This document shows positions 9,875 through 18,384 of a stretch of 44,715 bases of DNA, one piece after another. Origin of the DNA: Desulfobacteraceae bacterium (GTDB lineage: Bacteria; Desulfobacterota; Desulfobacteria; Desulfobacterales; Desulfobacteraceae); contig JADGEQ010000052.1 of assembly GCA_016744295.1 (NCBI GenBank), forward strand, positions 1 to 44,715. The letters are read 5' to 3'. The translations under genes and the position numbers were made by a program. The notes below the pieces were generated by a model. It had not been told where the DNA came from, made no database searches, and worked only from the letters and a program-made list of their open reading frames with translations. Within the stretch, counting starts at the first letter, position 1; the number at the start of each line of letters is the position of its first letter.

Positions 9875-10384
9875 ATGAGTGATCAAAATTTTGAACCCAA
9901 TATTATCTGCTTTTTGTGCACCTGGTGAGCATACGCCGCTGCTGACCTGGCTGGGGTCAGTCGTATGCAGTACCCGGCAAATATTCGTATTATCCGGGTT
10001 ATGTGCTCTGGAAGCGTTTCCTCCCACCACGTGCTCAGGGCTTTTCAACAGGGGGTTGACGGTGTTTTTGTGGGCGGCTGACATCTGGGTGAATGCAATT
10101 ACCTGTATGGTAATTATTCCACTGAAAAAAGGGTGAAGCTTTTGTCCCAGATGTTGGATTTTTGCGGAGTTGAACGAGAACGGCTTAGAGCCAGTTGGGT
10201 TTCCTCGGCTGAAGCGCCTGAGTTTGTTGAAGAGGTGAACAGCTTTATTGATGCATTAAAGAAACTGGGGCCCTCTCCTTTGAAGGCAAAGATTGCCGAG
10301 AAAACAAAAAATACTGAAAAAATAGAGACCACCGAAAAAATAGAGACCGAAAAAATAGAGACCGGGCAAATAGGTGTATCATGA
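9875..10384 (+). CDS. mvhD: MvhD-like subunit with two selenocysteines
   Basis: ATG 9875, with AAAGGA at 9862-9867, opens a frame to 10384 (169 residues) that contains two UGA codons: 9926-9928 (Sec18, in CFLCTW-U-AYAAADLAG) and 10079-10081 (Sec69, in FVGG-U-HLGECNY). Both sit where MvhD proteins have conserved cysteines (CNWCSY and GGCHPGDCHY). The first site is Cys in the neighbour at 5850, so the second gene has gained a Sec. The protein ends in a charged tail made of a repeated TEKIET unit (three 15-base copies at 10316-10363). It overlaps the next gene by four bases (ATGA). It probably carries electrons from FdhA/FdhB to HdrA. A frameshift or pseudogene is unlikely because the whole family profile is intact around both codons. 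Confidence 0.9.
9929..9968 (+). promoter_or_regulatory. Candidate SECIS hairpin for MvhD2 Sec18
   Basis: A two-part stem follows the first UGA directly: outer GCATACG (9929-9935) with CGTATGC (9962-9968), and inner CTGACC (9942-9947) with GGTCAG (9955-9960) around TGGCTGG. The lower stem begins at the base after the UGA, as in classical bacterial SECIS structures. Confidence 0.7.
10097..10115 (+). promoter_or_regulatory. Candidate SECIS hairpin for MvhD2 Sec69
   Basis: AATTACC (10097-10103) pairs perfectly with GGTAATT (10109-10115) around TGTAT. It starts 15 bases after the UGA, exactly as in mvhD1, which supports a conserved element. Confidence 0.7.
10316..10363 (+). repeat. Three 15-base repeats at the mvhD2 3' end
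   Basis: GAAAAAATAGAGACC occurs at 10316-10330, 10334-10348 and 10349-10363, in frame, giving the EKIET tail of MvhD2. Confidence 0.85.
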
Positions 10385-11214
10385 TTGATAGTGTAAAACA
10401 AAAAGTAGAAGCGCTTCTGAAAGAAAAAAAGATAGCGGGTTTTCTGGGGCTTATTGAGCAAAACGGCCATGTGGCACCCCATTTGTACAAACAAGGGGAG
10501 GGGTTTGAAGGATTTAGCCTGGGCGACCAAAAAACTGCCGGAGATGCCAGGTATCCTTTGAATAAAATATTGATCACCATCGCCAGGCAATATCCCGGAG
10601 AAATTCTGGGGGTTCTGGCCAGGGGCTGTGATGAAAGAGGGCTGAACTCTCTTTTCCGTCTGAACCAGCTGGAGGTTGAAAAGGTGGTGATAATTGGGAT
10701 TGCCTGTCCCCAGAGCCTTGCCCTGGCCTGTGAATGTAAAAAGCCGTTTCCCGATGCGCTTTCGGCGGGGGAACCAATCGGGACCGAAGATTCCATCAAG
10801 GCAGGTCAGACTACCCTGTCGGATATGGATGGACTGGACCTGGATAAACGGTTTTCCTTCTGGACAGATCAGTTTTCAAAATGCGTTAAATGCTATGGGT
10901 GCCGGGATATTTGTCCCATGTGCTTTTGCAAGGAATGCAGCCTGGAATGTGAAGACCTTATTTCCAAGGGAGATCTGCCCGTGGACATACCGGTATTTCA
11001 CCTGACCCGGGCCATGCACATGGCAGACCGGTGCGTGGACTGCGGACTTTGCGACGAGGCCTGTCCCTCGGATATCCCTTTGCGCCTGCTCTACAAGAAA
11101 ACCTCCCAGATCATGAACACTGAGTTTGGTTTCACCTCGGGGATCAATAAAAATGAACGCTCGCCATTGAGTATGATGGGGCCTGCTCCCCAAAAAGCCA
11201 CTCAGGCAGAATAA
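10381..11214 (+). CDS. FdhB/FrhB-like iron-sulfur subunit linking FdhA to MvhD-HdrA
   Basis: This 277-residue cytosolic protein has an N-terminal alpha/beta part (about 1-160, with LGVLARGCDERGL and VVIIGIACP) typical of coenzyme F420 hydrogenase/dehydrogenase beta-type proteins, then a cysteine cluster KCYGCRDICPMCFCKEC (about 170-190) and a ferredoxin motif CVDCGLCDEACPSD (about 219-232). Its place between mvhD2 and fdhA, overlapping the former by four bases, suggests it carries electrons between formate dehydrogenase and the Hdr flavoproteins. AGGTG lies four bases upstream. A flavin or F420-like cofactor site cannot be confirmed from sequence alone. Confidence 0.75.
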   Translation: MIDSVKQKVEALLKEKKIAGFLGLIEQNGHVAPHLYKQGEGFEGFSLGDQKTAGDARYPLNKILITIARQYPGEILGVLARGCDERGLNSLFRLNQLEVEKVVIIGIACPQSLALACECKKPFPDALSAGEPIGTEDSIKAGQTTLSDMDGLDLDKRFSFWTDQFSKCVKCYGCRDICPMCFCKECSLECEDLISKGDLPVDIPVFHLTRAMHMADRCVDCGLCDEACPSDIPLRLLYKKTSQIMNTEFGFTSGINKNERSPLSMMGPAPQKATQAE

Positions 11215-11240
11215 AGCAAAATAAGGCATGTGAGGAAACA

Positions 11241-13280
11241 ATGGATTACCAGAATATTTTGACAACCTGTACCTATTGCGGCTGCGGGTGTAATTTTTTT
11301 CTTGAGGTGCTGGACAAAAAACTTGTGGGAACCATTCCCTGCAAAACCAGCCCGGTGAACGAGGGGAAACTCTGTATCAAAGGATGGAATGTGCATCAGT
11401 TTGTCCAGAGTGAAAAACGGCTCACCCAGCCCATGATCCGTAAAAACGGAGAGCTGGAACCTGTCTCCTGGGATGAAGCCCTTGATTTTACCGCAACCAA
11501 ACTCGCCGAGATAAAAAAATCCAAGGGAAGTGATGCCATTGGGTTTCTGGCATCGGCCAAGGTGACCAATGAGGAAAATTACCTCATGCAAAAGTTTGCC
11601 AGGGCCGGGGTGGGCACCAATAATATTGATCATTGTGCCCGTCTCTGACATTCTTCCACCGTGGCAGGTCTTGCCGCAGCATTTGGAAGTGGTGCCATGA
11701 CAAACGGGGTTGCTGAACTTGAACACTCAGACGTTATCTTTATCATCGGTTCCAACACCGCCACCTCCCATCCCCTGGTGGCCACAAGAATTTTTCGGGC
11801 CATTGAAAACGGGGCAAAAGTGATCGTGGTCGATCCCAGGAAAAATCAGATCGCCAATTTTGCAAATCTTTATGTTCGCCATAAACCGGGCACCGACGTG
11901 GCCCTTTTAAACGGAATGATGAAGGTTATCCTGGACACGGGGCTTGCTGATAAGGCCTTTGTTGATGCCAACACAGAAGGGTTTGAAGAATTTAAAACCC
12001 TCATCGATGATGTCTCCTTAAAAGATTGTTCTGCCATAACTGGTGTGCCCGTCTCCCAGATCGAAGAACTGGCCAAAATTTACGGGAAGGCCAAAAGCGG
12101 TTCCATTGTCTATTGCATGGGTATCACCCAGCACACCAACGGGGTAAACAATGTAAAATCCCTTGCCAACCTGGCCATGGTAACGGGAAATATCGGCCGA
12201 AAAGGTACCGGGGTTAATCCTTTGCGGGGCCAGAACAATGTCCAGGGCGCCTGTGACATGGGGGGACTGCCCAATGTTTTCCCCGGATACCAGCCTGTTA
12301 CTATCGGGGCTGCCAGCAAGAAATTTGCCGAGGCCTGGGGGGTGGATACCCTTCCCACCAATATTGGTTTGACCATCCCGGAAATATTTAAGGGGATTGA
12401 AAATGATGAGGTTCATGGACTGTGGATCATGGGGGAAAACCCCGTTGTCTCGGATCCCGATGCTGATCATGTGAAAAAAGCCCTCAAAAAAGTTGATTTT
12501 CTATTGGTTCAGGATATTTTCATGACCCCAACTGCAAAGCTTGCCGACGTGGTTTTACCGGGGACCTCCTTTGCGGAAAAAGACGGCACCTTTGCCAATA
12601 CGGAACGGCGGGTGACAAGGGTCAGAAAAGCGGTTGATCCGGTGGGAAATTCAAAGCCCGACTGGGAAATTATCCAGGAAATTTCAAACCGGTTTGGCTA
12701 TGCCATGGGGTATGAAAATCCAAAACAAATTTTTGACGAGATTGCCAGGGTTACCCCCTCCTACACCGGGATATCCTATGACCGCCTTGAAGGGGACGGG
12801 ATCCAGTGGCCCTGTCCCACCTCATCCCACCCCGGAACCCCCTATCTTCATAAGGATGGTAAGTTCACCAGGGGCAAGGGGCTGTTCCACGCCGTTGAAT
12901 ACAAGCCGCCTGCCGAAGTTGTGGATGGGGATTATCCTTTTTGGATGACCACGGGACGGGTTTACGCCCATTACCACACCGGCACCATGACCCGAAATTC
13001 TCTGTCTCTGGACAGAGAGGTGCCGGAAGGCTTCCTTGAAATCAACCCCCAGGATGCGGCTGCCCTGGATGTTCTGGATGGTCACAAAATTTTGGTGGCC
13101 TCCCGCAGGGGAGAGATTACCACCCGGATCATGGTCACCGACCGGGTTGACAAAGGTGTGGTATTCATGCCCTTCCATTTTGAAGAAGCCAATGTCAATA
13201 AGCTGACCAACCCGGCCTATGACCCCATTGCAAAGATACCCGAACTCAAGGTCTGTGCCGTAAGCCTGACCAAGGTATAA
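11241..13280 (+). CDS. fdhA: Selenocysteine formate dehydrogenase catalytic subunit
   Basis: The 679-residue protein is read through UGA 11646-11648 (Sec136, in DHCARL-U-HSSTVAGL), the position of the catalytic Sec in E. coli FdhF. The N-terminal [4Fe-4S] motif CTYCGCGCNFF, the KLCIKGW segment and molybdopterin regions (GSNTATSHP, RGQNNVQGACDMG, CTGTMTRNS-like HTGTMTRNS) are all present. It oxidises formate to CO2 or the reverse, with a Mo/W-bis-MGD centre. There is no Tat signal, so it is cytosolic and soluble. GAGGA at 11232-11236 precedes the ATG. As last gene of the operon it supplies or accepts the low-potential electrons handled by the two MvhD and three HdrA proteins. A strong terminator follows. 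Confidence 0.95.
11661..11677 (+). promoter_or_regulatory. SECIS hairpin for FdhA Sec136
   Basis: GTGGCA (11661-11666) pairs with TGCCGC (11672-11677) around GGTCT. Loop sequence and the 18-base distance from the UGA equal those of E. coli fdhF, the best studied bacterial SECIS. Confidence 0.88.
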
Positions 13281-13285
13281 TATAT

Positions 13286-13332
13286 AAAGGCGGTTCCTGT
13301 TTCCTTTGATTGGCAGGGGCCGCCTTTTGTTT
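13286..13332 (+). terminator. Rho-independent terminator of the Hdr-Fdh operon
   Basis: AAAGGCGG (13286-13293) pairs with CCGCCTTT (13320-13327), extended by CCTG/CAGG, and is followed by a T-rich run. It lies six bases after the fdhA stop. Confidence 0.8.
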
Positions 13333-13372
13333 AAGTGCCGGGTTAATCTATTTTACGCCATTGATTTGCAGA

Positions 13373-14113
13373 TTATTGTAAACCATAACTTTTAAAAATT
13401 TTTTCAAGGGTCCCATTGGACTTTATCTCTTCCAACCCTTTATTAAATGCATCAATTAGCTCTTTATGTCTTGGATTTTTCAACCCGCTGGTAACATACA
13501 AACCATTACTGGAAAGAAAATTTTTAGTAAATTCAATTTTGTTTAAAAGTTCCGGCGTTTTTTTTGTGATCTTATTACGTGCGACGATTTCATCTTCCAA
13601 TGTTAGATCAATTCTTTTACTATCCAATTTTTTGATATTTGAAATGAATTCACTGGTAGTTTCGCGTTTGAAGGTTGTCGCATTCATAAAATCGTCACTA
13701 TACCCATATCCGAGCATGATGCCAACTTTTTTACCGGCTAGACTATCCAGTCCGTTATATTCAAAGGTGTCCCCTTTTCGTTTAATGAACTTCACCTCAT
13801 TAAATGCATAGGGTGTGCTGTACATCAGATATCCTTCTCGTTTCTCAGTCTTCCATGTGTTCGGCAGGATATCAATTATGCCTTTTTTTACACCATCTTC
13901 AGCACGGGCCCAGGGAATAATTTTGTGCTTAAACTCGTATCCTTGTGTTTTAAACGCTGCACTGACAACTTCAATTGAAATCCCCATTTTAGGATGATTC
14001 GGATCCACAAAGGGGGGCCAGGGGTCTGATGCAGAACTGATTATTTTATCATTTGTCGAGCCCATTGTTGCCATTAGAAGTACAACTGCCAATGCAAAAA
14101 GTAATTTTTTCAT
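13373..14113 (-). CDS. Periplasmic solute-binding protein, family 3 type
   Basis: This 246-residue protein has a signal peptide (MKKLLFALAVVLLMATMGS) and an SBP_bac_3 fold: SASDPWPPFVDPNH at the first strand, GISIEVVSAAF, a DILPN hinge segment, LAGKKVGIMLGYGYS and a C-terminal LEEIKSNGTLEKIFKSYG. Such proteins bind amino acids or small anions for an ABC transporter or serve as orphan sensors. No permease or ATPase gene is adjacent, so it may work alone or with a distant partner. The ribosome site AAGGAG lies just upstream of the ATG on the minus strand. Ligand cannot be told. Confidence 0.8.
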   Translation of the reverse strand: MKKLLFALAVVLLMATMGSTNDKIISSASDPWPPFVDPNHPKMGISIEVVSAAFKTQGYEFKHKIIPWARAEDGVKKGIIDILPNTWKTEKREGYLMYSTPYAFNEVKFIKRKGDTFEYNGLDSLAGKKVGIMLGYGYSDDFMNATTFKRETTSEFISNIKKLDSKRIDLTLEDEIVARNKITKKTPELLNKIEFTKNFLSSNGLYVTSGLKNPRHKELIDAFNKGLEEIKSNGTLEKIFKSYGLQ

Positions 14114-14544
14114 GTTTACTCCTTTTTGTTGTTTTAATTGAGGTGATTAACGAAATAAATTCGTCATTAAGCATTTTTATGATCAATTTTCTCCCCGCCA
14201 GTTAGGAAATATCAGTACAGACAGGGTAGTGAAGAACAGCAGTGACGATAATTTTAACATTATAAAGATGGATAATGCAACCTTTACGATTCATGTTTAT
14301 TAATTTGATAGCACCTTACTGGGTGCTATTCTTTCTTGATAGCGTTGAAATGAGGCTGTTCTTAAAAATATCTCCTGATATTTTTTAGCCAAAGCAATAA
14401 CGTTTAACAAGCGCAAATGAAGAACGATCTGTTTTAAATCATTCCCATGGGAAGAATTTATAATATTAAAGTTTTCCTCATTAATGTCGAATCAGTAAAT
14501 AATAAGATAATTGTATTCAGAATTCACATCCTGGAGATTTCAAT
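14114..14544. other. Divergent intergenic region with a hairpin
   Basis: This 431-base AT-rich gap separates two divergent genes and holds their promoters. The only clear structure is ATAGCACC (14308-14315) pairing with GGTGCTAT (14322-14329), followed on the plus strand by TTCTTTCTT. It could be a terminator for a short transcript, or an operator. Only peptides of about a dozen residues are encoded; I see no gene. Confidence 0.4.
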
Positions 14545-16791
14545 ATGAACAACACAATTCAGAATAATAATCGTTTTCAGTCCAATACCACCACAACCAG
14601 TATTCAATTCCACAGACATCCATCAAATGAACCCTCATCTTCTGGAACAAGTTCTAGGAACGGGTCGGCAGTAAAGGTGACCATAAGTAAAGAAGGGATA
14701 ACCCAATCCCTTTTGATTTCTTCAAAATCTGGAAAACTGGATGTTTCCATGGAAAAAACAGGGTTGAACAAAATCGATAAAATTTCATCGAACATCATCG
14801 GCGGGGATGGCGCCCAGAACCTGTTTTCCATGGTCACTAATCTGGGAGAGGACCAATGGGCTGATATTTTTGAAATTTTAGAGGATCCGTCCATAAATAA
14901 AACCGATTTATTCTCGGCCCTTGCAACTGCAGGAGATAGTGCCGGTGGCATGATTGATTTAATTTCTAAACTGAACCCGGAAGAAAGGGATAACTTCCTG
15001 GCCCTGGCTGCAAAAGCAGGAAGTGACTCCTCATCTGACCTTGTTAAAATTGCCGGGCGGATTGGCAATACAGAACAACATCTTGATTTTTTAGTCCTTG
15101 CCAGGGACCTGGAAGGTGAAGAACTGGCAAATTTTATCAAGGCTGCTGCAGACAATCCTGATTCAATGGGTGGACTTGTCAAGATGACTCAAAAATTAGG
15201 GAAAACGGATCGGGAGTATTTTTTGAAAGCGGCAGCAGACAGCCCAAATCTTGGACTTTTGATTTCCAATAGTCAGCACCTGGATATCGACAAACGATCT
15301 GATTTCCTATTTGCTGCCGCCAAGTCCGGTAAGGCCCTAAAAGAACTTGTCGGCCTTTCAACCCGTTTGTCGGGCAAGGTATTCCAAAAGGATATCGTGT
15401 CAATGGCAGGGGCGCTTTCCCAGGATGAATTTGATAATTATCTTGCTGCCGCCATGAATAGTGGTGATGAAACTGCGGCTCTCCATGAAGTTACAAGCGG
15501 TCTTCAGGGTAGTCAAAGAGCTTCTTTTTTAAAGGCTGGGGCCGGGGCAGGGCAGGAAATCGGAGATTTACTTGCCCAGGTTTCAAGTTTAGGGAAGAAC
15601 AGTGCTGATCTTGATAACTTTTTGGCGGTAGCCTCTCGTACAGAGGATATTGGAGCGTTGCTCTCTCTGACCCGCCAAGCGGGTGATAAGCAGTCCGGTT
15701 TTTTAGAGCTTGTCGGGAATTTAAACGCTGCTGATCTGCAAAACTTTGTTAACGGGGCAGGGGAAATGCAATCTTCCACACTGACCGATTTCATTGACCA
15801 GGCAGGACTATTATCCGGGATTGAGCGAAGTCACTTTTTATTCGGGGCCTCAAAGGTTGGAAACCATCAAGATGAATATATGGATCTTGTGGGCAAACTT
15901 ACCGGGGAGGAACGGACCGGGGTGCTTTTGGTCATTGCCAATGGCAACAGTGAAGAGACGCCTTCCATTATAAACCGCATAAATAATATGGATGCCGGTG
16001 CCCAACGGGCAGAAGTTATTGCCGATGCCAGGATTGCTGTTATCCTGACAGAAAGTCAGCCCATGGCCTCTGACTATGTCCATCTGACAAATTTTCTTGA
16101 TGCCGACGAGTACAATGACTTTTTGACGGCAATTGCCTATGAAGGAAATGAGGATGAGGCAGAACGGCTTTTGGCTCAATCGGAAACCGTAAATGACCGG
16201 TCTTCCTTTTTTTCTGCAGCAGCCGATGCAAAAGCAGAGCTTTCTCATCTTTTGGATATGGGCGAAAAATTATCCGGTGAAACCCGGGAAAAATTCATGG
16301 ATGTTTTGGGCAATCTGGGTGGAGAAAATGTACAAAATTTCTTGGGAGTAGCCGCTGAGAGTGGCAAAAATCTGGAGGAATTTCTCAAGTTGACGGATAA
16401 ACTGGTGGGCCTGGAAAAAGATAATTTTCTGAGCGCCTCTGTTGATGCCCAGGAACAGGGGGTCCTAGAAGAGTTTATGGGGCTTACCAACCGGTTGACA
16501 ACCCACAACCGCAGCCTATTTCTTAATGTGGCCACAACTGCTGGACCTCTTCTGGGAAATCTCATCCAGGCAACCAACAATTATATCAGTTTCCAGGAAA
16601 AAAGTTTTATGGCCGCCGGGGCAGCGGCTGGATTCGATTTTTCTAAGATGGTCGAGTATGAAGACCCAAAAGACCCCGAGAAAGGCCGTTTAATCGGGGG
16701 TATCAAACCTGGATACCTGTTTTCCTTTCTGGAAAACGCTGCCGCATCCGGAAATTTTCTTGGAGGTTATTTAAAACCATATTTGGCATGA
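14545..16791 (+). CDS. Large helical-repeat protein of unknown function
   Basis: I do not recognise this 748-residue protein. After a polar Asn/Thr/Ser-rich N-terminus (1-45) and a short beta-like stretch (VKVTISKEGITQSLLISS), residues from about 90 to 730 consist of roughly 17-20 degenerate units of about 33-38 residues. A unit reads approximately L-x2-L-x4-R/E-x2-F-L-x-A-A-A-x-S/A-G-x3-L-x2-L, for example LSGKVF, ERDNFLALAAKAG, DREYFLKAAADSP, RSHFLFGASKVG. The pattern predicts an all-helical solenoid of the TPR/HEAT kind. No signal peptide or membrane segment is visible. GGAG at 14533-14536 supports ATG 14545. It is monocistronic. A scaffold or surface role is possible but not shown. Confidence 0.7.
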   Translation: MNNTIQNNNRFQSNTTTTSIQFHRHPSNEPSSSGTSSRNGSAVKVTISKEGITQSLLISSKSGKLDVSMEKTGLNKIDKISSNIIGGDGAQNLFSMVTNLGEDQWADIFEILEDPSINKTDLFSALATAGDSAGGMIDLISKLNPEERDNFLALAAKAGSDSSSDLVKIAGRIGNTEQHLDFLVLARDLEGEELANFIKAAADNPDSMGGLVKMTQKLGKTDREYFLKAAADSPNLGLLISNSQHLDIDKRSDFLFAAAKSGKALKELVGLSTRLSGKVFQKDIVSMAGALSQDEFDNYLAAAMNSGDETAALHEVTSGLQGSQRASFLKAGAGAGQEIGDLLAQVSSLGKNSADLDNFLAVASRTEDIGALLSLTRQAGDKQSGFLELVGNLNAADLQNFVNGAGEMQSSTLTDFIDQAGLLSGIERSHFLFGASKVGNHQDEYMDLVGKLTGEERTGVLLVIANGNSEETPSIINRINNMDAGAQRAEVIADARIAVILTESQPMASDYVHLTNFLDADEYNDFLTAIAYEGNEDEAERLLAQSETVNDRSSFFSAAADAKAELSHLLDMGEKLSGETREKFMDVLGNLGGENVQNFLGVAAESGKNLEEFLKLTDKLVGLEKDNFLSASVDAQEQGVLEEFMGLTNRLTTHNRSLFLNVATTAGPLLGNLIQATNNYISFQEKSFMAAGAAAGFDFSKMVEYEDPKDPEKGRLIGGIKPGYLFSFLENAAASGNFLGGYLKPYLA

Positions 16792-16844
16792 TATACTGTG
16801 CAGACACAGCTATTCCAAAAATTGTCCGCGGATATCTGGTGTTT

Positions 16845-17504
16845 CTATAATTCGTCTTTTTCAACAAAGGAATAATATCCCCTGGAATTAAAAATAATGT
16901 GATCCAGAAGCGTTATTCCCAGAAGTGTTGACGCTTTTTTGATTCGTTGTGTAATGGCGATATCTTCTTTGCTTGGGGTGAGATGCCCAGAAGGGTGGTT
17001 GTGGGCAATGATAATGGCGCAGGCCCGCTCAACAATCACATCTGCAAACACTTCTCTGGGATGTACCTGGCTTTTATTGACAAGGCCTATGGTTACCACC
17101 CGGACATTCATGACTTCGTTTGCCCCGTTGATTGAGATACAGATAAAATGTTCCTGTTTTCGGTCCCCATAATGCCGGATCAGGGGAAGCACATCGATGG
17201 GGAGGGTTATTCTCAATCCCTCGGGCTTGATCCGTCTTCTGACAAATTCAACAGCTGCTGCAATGGCGGCGGCTTTTGCCTCCCCGATTCCCTGGATGGT
17301 CATAAGATCATGACCATCCAGACCTATCCCTTTTTTATCGATGACTTTAATCAGTTTTTGGGCAAGGGATAATACCCCATGGCGTTGGGTCCCCTTGCCC
17401 AGGATAACGGCCAGCAGCTCCTCGTCTGACAGTGATTTGGCTCCCTTTGCCATGAGTTTTTCCCGTGGCCTTTCCCCCGGCAGTAAATCTTTGATTCTTT
17501 TCAT
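16845..17504 (-). CDS. radC: RadC-family JAB1/MPN domain protein
   Basis: The 219-residue core starts MKRIKDLLPGERPREKLM, the usual RadC beginning, followed by a helix-hairpin-helix (IQGIGEAKAAAI) and a metalloprotease-like JAB domain with HNHPSGHLTPSKED. The family was once tied to DNA repair, but its role is unsettled. The open frame extends upstream to 17627 with a 41-residue, Lys/Gln-rich leader that lacks family similarity; an ATG at 17519 is another option. No strong ribosome site decides between them. The C-terminus is complete. It converges with the repeat-protein gene. Confidence 0.85.
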   Translation of the reverse strand: MKRIKDLLPGERPREKLMAKGAKSLSDEELLAVILGKGTQRHGVLSLAQKLIKVIDKKGIGLDGHDLMTIQGIGEAKAAAIAAAVEFVRRRIKPEGLRITLPIDVLPLIRHYGDRKQEHFICISINGANEVMNVRVVTIGLVNKSQVHPREVFADVIVERACAIIIAHNHPSGHLTPSKEDIAITQRIKKASTLLGITLLDHIIFNSRGYYSFVEKDEL

Positions 17505-17606
17505 GGGTCTCACATCCATCATTGGATTTGGTTGTTGGCTTTTTTTGGGCTGCTTCCAATGAAAAACAGAAAGGGTGACATCTGATATTTTCATTGTACA
17601 TTTGTG

Positions 17607-17729
17607 ATGGCAGCGCACTTTATTCAACAGGTTTTAGATATGCTGGCAGAATACCATGGGGTTTGTCCGGATACCAGGGTTGCCTGGAAAAAAGATGCTT
17701 CGGATTTGAAAAAGAAGCAAGAATTGTAA
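17607..17729 (+). CDS. Possible 40-residue small protein
   Basis: ATG 17607 to TAA 17729 encodes a 40-residue basic peptide (MAAHFIQQVLDML, then a Lys-rich end). It has no clear ribosome site and overlaps the extended 5' end of the radC frame on the other strand. It may be chance. Confidence 0.15.
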   Translation: MAAHFIQQVLDMLAEYHGVCPDTRVAWKKDASDLKKKQEL

Positions 17730-17815
17730 CTTTGGGGGATCTTTTCGTAACTATAAAAGGTTGTTAAATTTTACTAAAATCAAAATAATCACAACAATAC
17801 AGTGCCTTATCTATA

Positions 17816-17831
17816 TGGCACAGGGATTGCT
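17816..17831 (+). promoter_or_regulatory. Sigma-54 (-24/-12) promoter
   Basis: TGGCACAGGGATTGCT matches the TGGCAC-N5-TTGCW consensus at every defined base. Transcription would begin near 17843 and read the small exported protein at 17976. An NtrC-type regulator is encoded convergently just downstream. Confidence 0.85.
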
Positions 17832-17975
17832 ATACATAGAGCAACACTCCATGGAGGTGGAAGGTATCCATCCCAAAGGGTGATTTTTTCAAAACCAAAG
17901 ATTAATTAAAAAATTTGGTTTATTTGAAAAGAATTAACATGGCGGTAATAATAAATTTAAAAAGGAGTAACCAAG

Positions 17976-18296
17976 ATGAGAGTATTTTTGACATCAGTGC
18001 TAATTATTGGAATCATCGGAATGGCAGGTTTTAGCTTTGCCAAGGCAAAAGAAGTTCCCCAGAATGCAGTTTCTGGAGAGAGCCTAACCAAGGCTGGTGA
18101 AATGGAAAACCAGGTTTATGAGGGTAAAGTTGTCAATACAGAAAATGGTATTGCCCTGATGGCAGGAGATTCAGCCTATCTGCTCCAAGGCAAAAACCTT
18201 GAAACGCTGGTCGGGAAAACCGTTAAGATTCGCGGCAAGGTCATAAAGGGTGACCTTATCATCACTCTTTTTGTTGCCAAGGCAGAGGTGATATAA
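17976..18296 (+). CDS. Small exported OB-fold-like protein
   Basis: This 106-residue protein has an N-terminal signal peptide (MRVFLTSVLIIGIIGMAGFSFAKA) and a short domain with VYEGKVVNTENGIALMAG, DSAYLLQG and VGKTVKIRGKVIKGD, resembling small periplasmic OB-like beta barrels. The exact family is not recognised. A ribosome site AAAAAGGAG lies before the ATG. The sigma-54 promoter at 17816 suggests induction by the neighbouring kinase/regulator pair, perhaps in response to cell-envelope state. The gene is alone in its transcript and ends at a bidirectional terminator. Confidence 0.65.
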   Translation: MRVFLTSVLIIGIIGMAGFSFAKAKEVPQNAVSGESLTKAGEMENQVYEGKVVNTENGIALMAGDSAYLLQGKNLETLVGKTVKIRGKVIKGDLIITLFVAKAEVI

Positions 18297-18342
18297 TAAT
18301 TCAACCTGATTGAAGTTTCGATATCGTTAGGTTACGGCATGT

Positions 18343-18380
18343 AAAGGGGTGGGAAACTTTTTGGTTCTCCACCCCTTTTC
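18343..18380 (+). terminator. Bidirectional terminator
   Basis: AAAGGGGTGG (18343-18352) pairs perfectly with CCACCCCTTT (18369-18378), with T-runs on both sides. It can serve the plus-strand gene at 17976 and the minus-strand regulator ending at 18385. Confidence 0.85.
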
Positions 18381-18384
18381 TTAT

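Noticed and set aside
14308..14338. Hairpin as terminator of a real upstream gene
   Set aside because: The genes on either side are divergent, so no known transcript ends here; kept only as an unexplained hairpin.
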